A DNA stretch of 64,000 nt. Origin: Branchiostoma floridae. Lineage: Eukaryota > Chordata > Leptocardii > Amphioxiformes > Branchiostomatidae. The notes under the pieces were generated by a model. That model ran no database searches. It was not told the DNA's origin and saw only the letters and a list, made by a program, of their open reading frames with translations. Location of the stretch: contig NC_049994.1 in NCBI RefSeq assembly GCF_000003815.2, forward strand, positions 10,019,148-10,083,147, in the 5' to 3' direction. A program made the position numbers and the translations under genes. This document shows positions 1 through 10,410 of the stretch, piece by piece; within the stretch, counting starts at the first letter, position 1, and each line of letters starts with the position of its first letter.

Positions 1-89
1 GGGCAGTTGATTCTGTTTTTTGGTTGTTGTTTTTTGTTTGTTTCAACGAGTTTTGCCTTTGGGGGGCTTTTTTCTAGCAGTATCAATGG

Positions 90-300
90 ACGACAATAAA
101 GACGTCAGTCGGTTGCCAGGCGACGTGACGGCAGTGCTTACGTAGTAGGTTGTTTTGGTCACGTGACCAAGATGGCGGCAGAAGGAGAATAGTTGCTCGT
201 AAAGATTAGTCATTTCTTACAGTCAAGATCAGCCAGACTGGCTCCCCTTTATCGTCAAGCGACGTGACAACAATACGTCACCGGAACGTAATCTGCATTA
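90..300 (+). promoter_or_regulatory. candidate TSS-proximal promoter with palindromic E-box and YY1-like site
   Basis: A perfect palindrome GGTCACGTGACC (157-168) is followed directly by AAGATGGCGGC (169-179), the classic YY1 core found at or just downstream of start sites of broadly expressed genes. Several CRE-like GACGT/ACGTCA half sites lie around it (about 100-130 and 265-275). The ATG inside the YY1 site opens a six-codon reading frame ending at 192, so a transcript from here would carry a tiny upstream ORF. The YY1 orientation favours + strand transcription, towards the ORF at 1895 and the Helentron. It could instead be the promoter of a host gene broken up by later insertions. The motifs are seen; promoter activity is inferred. 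Confidence 0.4.
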
Positions 301-651
301 CTGCATGAGTTGGCGTTAAATCAACATTGCGGATATTTTCGAGCGGATTTTATTATTAAAAATTAGCGCTTTTGAAAATTATGAGCGCTGTGCTTTTTTT
401 TTTTTCCTTGCAGGCACATTGACTACGGGTGAAAAAAAATGGAATAGTATCGGTAACTTTTTTGTTTGGTTGGTTGGTGTTTTGATAGAGAATTTACCTG
501 GAAGTTTGGGCGTTTTATCGTCTATACTGTACTTGATCTATTGGAAAATTTGCAGTCAAAAAATTGTGACGGAGAGATAATTTTAAGAGAGTCGTTGTTT
601 TGGTTGGCAGAATTCAGATACCAAAAAACTTATCGGTTCCCTTTGCTGGTA

Positions 652-1281
652 CAGTCAAACCTGTCTATATCGGCCACTCAAGGGACTGGTCAATATTGGC
701 CACAATAGAGAGGTGGCCACTATAGAGAGGTGGCTATTATAGAGGAAATGCTGATTGATTGACCACAAGAAATAAGTTACACATGGTTTTAGTACCAATT
801 GATCTTTATTCACATATAAATACAGTACTGTACATGCACTGCAATGGTTGTAACACTATATGAATAAAGACAACAAAAGCTAAAACAAAAGTTTTAAATG
901 TTACAATTGATATTGTCTGAAGAGACCGGTATCGTCATATTTCTTTGATACTTCGCCGTCCGTGTGTTCCCGCTCGCGTTCACACGTCAGATTCCACCAT
1001 TATGCTAATGTGGCAGTCACAAGAAAAACCTGTCATTTTTTTAGACTTATCTCTTAATAAATGTAAGAATAAAATCCACCATACTATTATTCTGAAGTTC
1101 ATATTATTTTATATCTGTAACAATTTATTCAGAGTGTTTTTGTAATGTAAAAAAAATCGTGTTGGGCAGGTGGCTGCTAAGCCTATTTCTTAATCATTAC
1201 GAATCCAAGGGACTGACAAAAAGTGGCCACTATGGCCAGGTGGCCGGTATGCAAAGGTGGCCGCTAGTACAGGTTTGACTG
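652..1281. mobile_element. pogo/Tigger-type MITE (630 bp, TA target duplication)
   Basis: The ends are inverted copies of CAGTCAAACCTGT, the signature terminus of pogo/Tigger elements in the Tc1-mariner superfamily. TA dinucleotides flank both sides (650-651 and 1282-1283). Subterminal GGTGGCC/GGCCAC motifs are repeated in both arms (about 675-745 and 1200-1262). No transposase reading frame is present, so it is non-autonomous. Confidence 0.8.
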
Positions 1282-1283
1282 TA

Positions 1284-1865
1284 TTGTCTATACTTAACGT
1301 TACAGTGGTTTTGTTTCTTGTTCTGAATTATTTCAATAGGAATTGTCATATTATGGTGTGTATGGAATGCGCCCACAGGACTTCATTTACATTTATGGTG
1401 TACATCACTTAAGAATGCTTACCTTTGGGATTTTTTTGTTTTAACAAAAATGTTGATTTTGGGTTCCTGTGTCATGGAATAGTCTACTTATCTGGAAATT
1501 GGTATATGGGTTGCACTTGGAATTTGGAAAATGGGTCACATAGATCAGTCAATTTTGCATAGACAGGGGTGTTCTGGAAGAACCCATTCCTGTCTTTGGG
1601 AGGATGAGATTTATCAACTTACAAAGGATCATCAAGATACATTTGATGAGCTGATTTGACTGTTTGTGACATAATTATTAAGAAATGATTTCTTCTGCAC
1701 CAAAGGTACAAACTTAAAAGAAAGAGAATGTACCAGAAATCATTCATGTACAGACTTTTTTTTTTAATCTAAAATTCTTTTTGACACAACATATCTATTG
1801 GTTAATGTGGCATGATTGAGTGCTGCCTTTTCCGGTGTCCTGAACCGAGGTTTACTTATTTTCAG
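1284..1865. other. no gene seen; AT-rich spacer ending in a splice acceptor
   Basis: This stretch between the MITE and the ORF1 exon has no convincing reading frame. It ends in a pyrimidine tract and TTTTCAG (acceptor at 1864-1865), so the following ORF may be part of an exon spliced to something upstream. Confidence 0.4.
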
Positions 1866-1894
1866 GGTGCGGTTACGTGGCTCGTAAGTTCGAA

Positions 1895-2689
1895 ATGGAT
1901 TCAGATCTGCAGGACGGCGAACAGTGGATTGGGTGTCCTTTGTTACAGCACACTTGCATGGCCACCTTGCACAGTCAGAATGGTGCTGTAGGTCAGCTAC
2001 CCCCGATGATTCAACAAAATGCCCTTCCAATGTACAAGGAGTGGCAAACCAAAGCCATTTTGCGGTTGTATCAGAAGCCTGGTTCTGCAACACCATGGCA
2101 ACTACCCTTTACAGATATCATAGATGACAAAACTATCTTCTATGATGATGATGATGAAAGTATCTACCATGTAGGTCGAGACCTAACAGTAGATTATGAT
2201 GATTATGGCATATATGGTATTGTGAGTGGCTTTATGTCAGCAGACATCGAAGTGAGGGGTGAATGTGATATGTGTATTCATGATGGTGAGGGGCAGCAGC
2301 TTGATATCCTCCTGCCCGCTCTTCTGGCCCAGTGTCCTTCCATTATGGATGACATTGTCTTTGCCCTTGAGCACGAGAATGTCCTTACCATTGATGTTCA
2401 GGACATAGACCACGATAAGACCTTTGTAGATGTTCATACTGGTGTTGTCGAGGATCATCGTACTCTATGTGCACATTATAAGTACCGAGGAGACTTAAAC
2501 ATGATGTCTAATGTGCTAGCATATGCACAATCAGTGCACAGCTTATGTAATTTCCAGCCGTATTCCTCTTATGAGAGATCTTATGGTACATTACATTTGC
2601 AGCAACAACATCACAATGAATATCCATATTGCTTGTCAGATAATGACATTAGATGGGGTCTTGCTTACATGAATTATGGTGACTGGTGA
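1895..2689 (+). CDS. unrecognised acidic protein, 265 codons including stop (ORF1)
   Basis: I do not recognise this protein. The frame is open from a splice acceptor at 1865/1866. The first ATG (1895) has a strong start context (A at -3, G at +4). The product is rich in Asp, Tyr and His. It has an acidic run of DDDD/E around residues 75-80, a Cys pair in a CDMC motif near residue 130, and a Gln/His-rich stretch (QQQHH) close to the C terminus. No signal peptide or membrane segment is obvious. It lies 142 bp upstream of the Helentron leader exon on the same strand, so it may be an accessory ORF of the element, a captured host exon, or an unrelated gene. The donor-like site at the stop codon does not join the 2A exon in frame. 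Codon composition and the intact 264-residue frame make chance unlikely but do not prove expression. Confidence 0.45.
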   Translation: MDSDLQDGEQWIGCPLLQHTCMATLHSQNGAVGQLPPMIQQNALPMYKEWQTKAILRLYQKPGSATPWQLPFTDIIDDKTIFYDDDDESIYHVGRDLTVDYDDYGIYGIVSGFMSADIEVRGECDMCIHDGEGQQLDILLPALLAQCPSIMDDIVFALEHENVLTIDVQDIDHDKTFVDVHTGVVEDHRTLCAHYKYRGDLNMMSNVLAYAQSVHSLCNFQPYSSYERSYGTLHLQQQHHNEYPYCLSDNDIRWGLAYMNYGDW

Positions 2690-2830
2690 ACATGTTAAAA
2701 TACATATGTACTTACAAGGTTATTCACAGAAAAAGTATTGCTATCTGACATAATGTATCAAAATAGAAATTTGTCTGCACATTTTGACGTACTTCATATT
2801 CCCTGCTTCAGTCTATAGGTGGCAACCAGG

Positions 2831-2994
2831 ATGGGGGTCGACCTTTCTACGTACAGAGCAAGGATAGGCTGCTACTCTGGACCCTCCCTTCGCTTTTGGG
2901 CGGAAGCATCGTGTTTGCTGGTGTGGGCGACAATTGCACAACTAGTACTTTTCCTTTCGGGAGATATTGAACAAAATCCGGGACCTAAGCAAGG
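2831..2994 (+). other. leader exon: hydrophobic signal-like segment ending in 2A-like motif
   Basis: The 54 codons plus a split Gly begin with ATG in a strong context (A at -3, G at +4), just after a possible acceptor (TATAG at 2814-2818). The peptide has a basic/aromatic start, a hydrophobic stretch at about residues 27-43, then S-GDIEQNPGP. That matches the 2A consensus D-x-E-x-N-P-G-P, where ribosomes skip the Gly-Pro bond (here G51/P52). 2A-like leaders that double as signal sequences are known in echinoderms, and 2A motifs occur in lancelet non-LTR retrotransposons. Here the motif sits at the front of a Helentron protein. The exon ends at a good donor (GG|GTAAGA). Confidence 0.75.
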
Positions 2995-5900
2995 GTAAGA
3001 GACTTGACAATATTTACCATGGTGTGTGGGGGGGGTTGGTTGGTGGTCTGGGGGAGAGAGCTTGGCAAGATTCAAAGCGGGTGCAGTAAAAAAATAATTT
3101 CAAATACTCTCTCACTGGTTCACATATTTTTTTGATGGACCTCCCCCTGCCCCAAGAATTTTTCAATGGCCCTCCCCCCCAGGCCAAAAAATGTTTCCAT
3201 GGCCCTCCCCCCAGTGCACCAGAGCAGTCTCCCCTCCCTGGTAAATATTGTCAAGTCCTTAAACGTCAGAAATCAGCTTTGTCATGGTAGACTACTTTGA
3301 ACATGATTACCACTATCAGAATCTGAATGTACATGATTAGTTGCAGTGTGGGGTTCAGTACAACTTGGAGACCATTCACATGTGTCTCTGTCATGCTGAG
3401 AGTCAAGATAACACCATCTGACAGCTACAAAATAGACCTAAGTCCTCTGGGTGGTCTTCTTGTGAAAGTTTGACTACTGTATCATCTGTGTTCATGTTAA
3501 ACATCCATTTTAATTAGTACATAATGTACCATGCTAAAGAAGTCCTGCCTGTATGGATATTGCTACAATAAAACTTGCAGACCTATCGTTAGCAGTGTAC
3601 ACGAGAGCATTGTGACCACTGCTGTTACAATATTATGTTTCCAATTCTAGGAAGGTATCAAAGGAAAGGCAACGGTCACCGGATGTACATGAGACCGGAG
3701 CACATGCTGGTGGAGGGTTTGTCTTTCGCCCTTTGACGCAGATTGACCAATGGACATTGTCAGGTCAGTTACACATTCCTGTTGCAATGTGGCATACGCC
3801 TGGACAAAATGGTGTACCCCTAGAGTGTCCACTGACTGTAAAAAGTATTGGGGGGCGTGGAGACTGTTTTTTCAAAGCAATCTCATACGCAGTGTTTGGA
3901 ATCGAGGAATGCCATGGCGCGCTAAGGTCACGTTTAGTTGCATACATGCAGACATTACCAGATGAGTTTTGCAGGCTTTTCCTTCCCGAAGGACTGTCCA
4001 TGTCTGGTTACTTAGTGTCATCTGAAATGAGTCTTGAAGGCACATGGGCAACCGATGCAGAGATCCACTGCATGGCTTCATTGCTTAGAAGACCTATCTT
4101 TGTCTATACTTATTGTGGTACAAGGGAGGGGTGGAAATGGATGAAATTTTCTCCTACAGGAACCGTAAGACAAGACACTTATTTGTCAGATGGTGGGTAT
4201 GGCCATGGTATGATTTATCTCCAAAATACTAATCAGAATCATTATGATGTTGTCACAGATGTAATGAGCTTAGAGCAATCTAGGAGTTTGTCACGGTATC
4301 AGCACTATCGGCACATGCAAAAAATTACAGCTAATAAGGCAGAAAAGTTCCGTGCTTCAGAACGCAAGAGAAAGGCAGATTGTTATGTCCATGAGGTCCA
4401 CAGAAAGAGGCAACTTAGCCAACAACAGACCAGGTATCATACTGATGACAGGCACAAGAAAGAGAAAGTTGCAGAAGCACAGGCAAGGTATCACAATGAT
4501 GACAACTACAGGGAGGCGAAAGTTGCAGAAGCACAGGCAAAGTATCGCAATGATGACAACTACAGGAAGGCGAAAGTTGCAGAAGCACAGGGAAAGTATC
4601 ACAATGATGACAACTACAGGAAGGCAAAAGTTGCAGAAGCACAGGCAAAGTATCACAATGATGACAACTACAGGAAGGCGAAAGTTGCAGAAGCACAGGC
4701 AAAGTATCACAATGATGACAACTACAGGAAGGCGAAAGTTGCAGAAGCACAGGCAAAGTATCACAATGATGACAACTACAGGAAGGCAAAAGTTGCAGAA
4801 GCACAGGCAAAGTATCACAATGATGACAACTACAGGAAGGCGAAAGTTGCAGAAGCACAGGCAAAGTATCACAATGATGACAACTACAGGAAGGCAAAAG
4901 TTGAACATGAGAGAGAAAAGTATCAAACTGATTCAGAACTTAGAGAAGGAAAAATAGTGCAGGTGCAGCATAGTAGAAGTAAAAAACTTAATTCCACAAA
5001 TGTGGACAAAGCTGTTATAAGATTTCAAAAAGCGTGTACAGAAAGACTACAATATCCATGTACTGTGTGTTATAAGATAAATTTTAAGACACAAGTCGTG
5101 GAGTGTAATCGATCTAAGTTGAACTTCCATCCTTCAGTTCTTGTCTGCCTGACAGGTGAGTATGTTCATAAATGTGACAGCGAGTGCACTGCAGAGCCTT
5201 GTCCTAAGCTTGAGACACGTGGTAAGGAATGGATATGCCACACCTGCAAAAATCACTTGAAGAAGAGAAACATACCCCCCCAGGCCCAAATTAACAAGAT
5301 GAGTCTTCCAGCAATACCCCCCGTATTGAAATGTCTCAATACGCTTGAGTCACAGTTGATAGCTCCTAGAATACCATTCATGAAGGTAGCGGCTCTGCCA
5401 AAAGGTGGCCAAAAAGGAGTTCATGGTCCTGTAGTATGTGTACCAGCAGATGTAAGTAAGACTCATCAGGTTCTTCCGAGAATGCCTTCAGAGGCTCAGT
5501 TTGTCCGAGTTAAATTGAAGAGACGATTACAGTACAATGGTTTTTATTTGTACAGACAAATAAGTCCATTCAAGGTTGATGCTGCCCTGCAATATCTTGT
5601 AGAAAATAATGAACATTACAGTGGTGTGTCTATCGACAGCAATTGGGTTCTGCCGTGGAATGAAGAAGAAGGGGGGCTTATCCAGCCACCTGCTACTGAA
5701 ACTGGTATGGAAGACGAGGAGATGGACAACATCCTTCGACAGATCAATGATGAAGAAGTAACAGATCGAGAAGAACTTCAAGAAGAAGCCGCTCTGAATG
5801 AAGACGATCTTTTGAGGGGAATACCTCACGACTCATGTTTACAGCCATGTGATGTAGGACAAGACTTCCTAGATTACTATGATGAAAACATACTGTGTGT

Positions 5901-8900
5901 GGCCCCAGGAGAAGGTAATAGGCCAGTTTCTGTCTTTAAGGAAGTTGGTGGAGAAGCAATGTCTTTCCCAGTTCAGTTTCCAATGGGGAAGTATTCTTTC
6001 AATGATGATCGCGAGATACGCATAACTGCCAGTCAGTACTTCAAGGCTCGCCTTATGAGTGCAGACACACGGTTTGCGAGAGACACCAGCTACATCTTCT
6101 TCGCACAATATGTAACAGAGTTGAATTTCATACAGTCAAACATGTCTATATCGTTGCGAAAAAGTGCACCGATCACAAGTGACGGGCGTGACATAGGGGC
6201 CCAAATGTTGTCTAACAGAGAGGACTTACAGTCCATTCTAAAGTCAGATGTAGGCTATCGCTTCCTTCAGCCAGTCAGGGGTACGCCGCAGTTCTGGGAA
6301 AAGACGCTAAATGAATTGTATGCGATGATAAGACAGCTGGGAATCCCTACATGGTTTGCTAGCTTTTCTGCCGCAGATTTGCGATGGCCAGAAGTGTTAG
6401 AGGCTATTCGACAAGATCATGGCACAGTACCAGTAAGTGAGTTGTCGTGGGAAGAGCGTTGTGACATTTTGAAGAGTAATCCTGTCACAGCCGCTCGCAT
6501 GTTCGATCACCGAGTTAAGCTGCTTTTCAAACATCTCATTAAATCTCCGTCTCAACCGATTGGGGAAGTGATAGATTTTTTCGTGCGGACAGAATTTCAA
6601 TCGCGCGGTAGCCCACATATTCACCTTTTGCTTTGGGTGAAAGATGCGCCAAAATTAAATGAAAATACTGAAGAGGAGATCTGCTCCTTTGTGGACAAGT
6701 ATGTGTGCAGTCAGCTACCTAACCCAGAGACAGATAAAGAGTTATTCGACATAGTTAGTCAGGTTCAAACACACCGAAAAGGGCATACGGCGTCATGCAA
6801 GAAAGGTGGCAAGGTCTGTAGGTTTGGATTCCCTAAACCTCCTGTGAAGCAGACATTTCTGTGTGGCCCCGTGGCACTGAAGGACCTGACCGAAGCAGAA
6901 ATGGCGTCTCTTCCTGGAAGAAAGAAGCAAGCCGAAGTGATCCTTAAAAAGTTCTGGGACGTGTTGGACAAGAACACAGAACCAGAGAAGTGCTCCACTG
7001 ATCAAATTCTGAAAGAGGCGAAGCTCACCACTGCGCAATTCTGTGATGCTTTCAACTTGATTTCAACCAGAAAACAGGTGGTTCTCCAGCGAGATCCGAA
7101 AGACATGTATGTGAACAATTTTAACCCACATCTGCTCCGTGCGTGGAATGGAAACATGGATATCCAATACATCTGCGATGCTTACAGTTGTGTTAGGTAC
7201 ATTGTATCGTACATTAACAAAGCGGAAAGGGAAATGGGAAACCTACTTAAACAGGCCCAGAAAGAGGCGAGGGAGGGCAATGAGGATATAGTTAAAGAAA
7301 TGAGGAAAGTAGGCAGTGCCTACCTTCATCATAGGGAAGTAAGTGCCCAGGAGGCAGTGTATCGAGCCTGTAGCCTGAAGCTAAAAGATTGTTCCAGAGA
7401 AGTCACTTTCATACCGACAGATGAGAAAGCTTGTCGCCTTTCTAAACCCCTGGCAGCGATCCAAAACATTGGTGAAGGAGAAAGCATCTGGATGACAAGC
7501 ATTATGGACCGATACAAGGCGAGACCACAGAAAGAACCCTTCCAAACAATGTGTGCCGCAACGTTTGTTTCTGAGTATCGTGTGGTTTCATTTTCAGGCA
7601 AGGAAGAAGATGCTGAACAAACATCTCGAGGCACCAAGGAGCATGTTCTAAATGATAATTTAGGGTCGGTACAAAAGCGCACCAGATCGCAGCCCGCTAT
7701 CATCCGCTTTGCTAAGTTTAATAAGGAGAAAGAACCAGAGTCACACTACTTGACATTACTAAAGTTGTACTTGCCGCACTACTCTGACGCGCAGTTAAAA
7801 CCAGAACAGTTTGCAAAGTATGAAGATTTCTACTTGAATGGCTCTGTTTCATTGTCTGATAGAACAGGTGTCTTGAAGGTCAGGGATATTGTTGAGAATA
7901 ACAGGTGTCAATTCGAGAGAAACCGCGACCAGATTGATGAGGCGCGCAAAGAAGTTGAAAACACCAGCGGTGATCTAGATGATGCCTGGGCTAAAATATT
8001 TCCTGTCCCGGAGCAGGACAGATCTGAGTGTCAAGACTTGCAAGAAAAAGTTAGGGTTTTTGATGATGAGGATGTTATTGATGACATTCCAGATCTTGCA
8101 ACTTCGGACAAGTCAAAAGAACAAGGCTTCACCCTAGAAAGGTGCCAATTGCAGATGAAAAAGAAAACTGCTCTTCCCTTACTGCAGTCGCTCAACCCCA
8201 TCCAACAAGATGTTTTCTATTTTGTGAGGAAGTGGTGTATGGAAACTGCTCAGGGAATGCGACCAGATCCTTTTCATATTTTTGTAACGGGTGGCGCAGG
8301 GACCGGAAAGAGCCATCTTATCAAGTGCATATATTATGAGGCTACTAAAATACTTAAGGAGACACAAGAGAACCCTGACAATATCTCTGTCCTACTTACA
8401 GCGCCCACAGGAACGGCGGCATTTAACATCGATGGGAGTACTGTTCACCATGCATTTCACATTGCACGCATGTCAAATACGTATCAGCCCCTGTCAGAAA
8501 AAACGCTGAATGCAGTGCGTGCACAGTACCAAAGTCTAAGAATTGTGGTCATAGATGAAGTTTCGATGGTCGATAGAAAGCTACTTTACCACATTCACGG
8601 CAGATTGGGCCAACTGAGACAAGTGCACCCGGACATAAAGTTTGGAAATGTGAGCATATTGGCAGTGGGCGACATGAACCAAATTCCCCCGGTTCGGGCT
8701 CACGGTCTCTGCAAGGGGAAAGATACCGTGATTGTTGACCTCTGGAATCCCCATTTTGAAGTAGTTCAGTTAAATGAGATCATGAGGCAGAAGGATGATG
8801 CTGCATTTGCAGAGCTTTTGAATAGGCTTAGGGTAAAGAAAAAGAAAGAACGACTTTCTGATGAAGATGACAAAACTCTGTCTTCAAGGGTGCTCTCTCT

Positions 8901-10335
8901 AGATTTTGCATCTGATGACTATCCAAAAGACGTGCTTCACATTTTCACCACAAATGATTCTGTTGCACAGCATAATGATAGAATGTTGAAGCTCCGGTGT
9001 TCACAGATTAGACAATACGAGGCTTGCGATTTTGTCAAAGATCCGTGCACAGGGTCAATGAAAAGAAGGGATCTAGCTAGAGGAGAGAGTGACGACCTAC
9101 CCGACATGGTCCGTGTCGGAGTCGGTGCACGGGTCATGCTTTGCCGCAATGTCAACGTTGAAGATGGTTTAGTGAATGGTGCATTTGGAATGGTGACTGG
9201 TGTGAAAGGTGGGGAAGATCATGAGAGTGATGTTGCAACGGTTTATGTGCTATTTGACAACCCAAGGGTAGGTGCAAATGAAAGGCAAAAGAGTTCTGCT
9301 CCCAACTCAGAGATACCTGTCAACTCGGTGCCAGTATGTCAGGTCGATAGCACCTTGAAAAGGTCAAGTAAAGTTACACGTCGACAAATTCCATTGAAGC
9401 TGGCCTGGGCTTGTACGACACACAAGGTACAGGGTATGACCGTTCCTGAAGCGGTCGTCTCCATGAAAAATGTGTTTGCATCAGGTATGGCATATGTGGC
9501 ATTAAGCAGGGTATCTTCCATAGGTGGTCTCCACATCACAGACTATAAGCAGGAGTCCATCTACTGTGATGAGCATGTAGAGAATGCAGTCAAAGAGATG
9601 ATGCACTTGCAGTTTAGATCTGACCCGTTCAAAAATGCCGATGACAGGTCTGAAAGTAATAGGGTCCTGAAAATTGTCCATCACAATACCGAAAATCTAG
9701 TAAGTAACTTTGAAAGTCTAAAGTCTACCTGTCTGCTCAAAGCTGATATCATATGCTTGACCGAGACATGGTTATCGGAAGATGTGCAGGATTCTAAGGT
9801 GCAGCTAGAAAACTTTGATGTGTTTCGCAAAGACAGAACACATGTTTGTGAGGAAGAGTCTATGACTAGAAGTTCACCACATGGAGGAGTGGCAGTTTAT
9901 GTCCGTAATGGATACAGCTGTTATGAAATACCCATTCCAGATGACATTAGCCTGGAATGTGTGGTTATGCTAATGTCTGTTGAGGACATAGAGATTCTCA
10001 TTGTACCTGTTTACAGGCCACCTAGTGTGAAAAAAGACGCATTCATAGTCAATGTAGAGAAATTGATGCAGTACTTGTTGGCCACAGTGAAGCGAACAAC
10101 TACAATCTTTCTTGGGGACTTTAATGAGAATTTGTTATCAGGTGAAGACAACAAAAAGATACAGAAGTTCTTTGAGACAAACAATTTCGAACAGTTGGTG
10201 GAAGATCCTACAACCATGAAAGGAACTCTTATTGACCATGTTTACATTGCACCACCATCATCAAATGTAAGCTGTGGGGTCATACAGACATTTTACAGTT
10301 ACCATGATGCTGTGTATTGTACGCTGTATCGGTGA
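2831..10335 (+). CDS. Helentron protein: 2A leader, OTU, Rep, Pif1 helicase, APE endonuclease (spliced, 2282 aa)
   Basis: This is the rolling-circle transposase. Exon 1 is 2831-2994 and exon 2 is 3651-10335. The GTAAGA/TTCTAG intron joins a GG|G glycine codon in frame. Numbered from the ATG at 2831: signal-like leader with GDIEQNPGP (residues 44-52); OTU cysteine-protease fold with GDCFF (D126, C127), a W..D.E helix and NHYD (H252); eight 18-residue repeats (327-470); Cys pairs (C525/C528, C584/C587) of a zinc-finger-like region; a Rep HUH motif HIH (H1044, H1046) and two-tyrosine motif Y1238...Y1242..K1245; Pif1/RecD-type helicase with GGAGTGKS (K1608) and Walker B IDE (D1690, E1691); and an APE-type endonuclease (2060-2282) with LTETW (E2093), GDFN (D2211, N2213), IDH (D2250) and a final YHD. 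No stop or frameshift is present. A TTG-initiated reading at 3733 would give 2200 residues and miss the leader. Expression and activity are inferred. Confidence 0.85.
2995..3650 (+). other. predicted intron of the Helentron gene
   Basis: The intron starts GTAAGAG and ends in TCTAG. Phase is preserved (two bases left, one taken). It contains G-rich and C-rich runs near 3022-3060 and 3140-3235, where 'catggccctcccccc'-like units repeat. No coding potential was seen. Confidence 0.65.
4465..4896 (+). repeat. eight in-frame 54-bp repeats coding 18-residue units
   Basis: There are eight tandem copies of a 54-bp unit, each giving K-V-A-E-A-Q-A-K-Y-H-N-D-D-N-Y-R-K-A. Copies 4-8 encode identical units. 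Copies 1-3 carry single-residue variants (R for K or H, E for K, G for A). A degenerate ninth unit follows (from 4897) and degenerate units precede the array. High charge and heptad-like spacing suggest an extended helical linker between the OTU domain and the Cys-rich region. Confidence 0.9.
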
Positions 10336-10410
10336 TGCTGCAATAAGCCATGAAAAAGGCATTGGATTAGAAAAATTCCTTCCTTTGTGATGTTGTGTAT
10401 CATTATATAC

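Noticed and set aside
2237-2458. Minus-strand frame opposite ORF1
   Set aside because: Shadow of the longer plus-strand frame; no features of its own.
4465-4896. Possible CRISPR array
   Set aside because: Units are contiguous with no unique spacers and lie in a eukaryotic coding exon.
4352-4957. Overlapping frames on both strands within the Helentron repeats
   Set aside because: Shadow frames of the 54-bp repeat; the Helentron frame carries the conserved domains.
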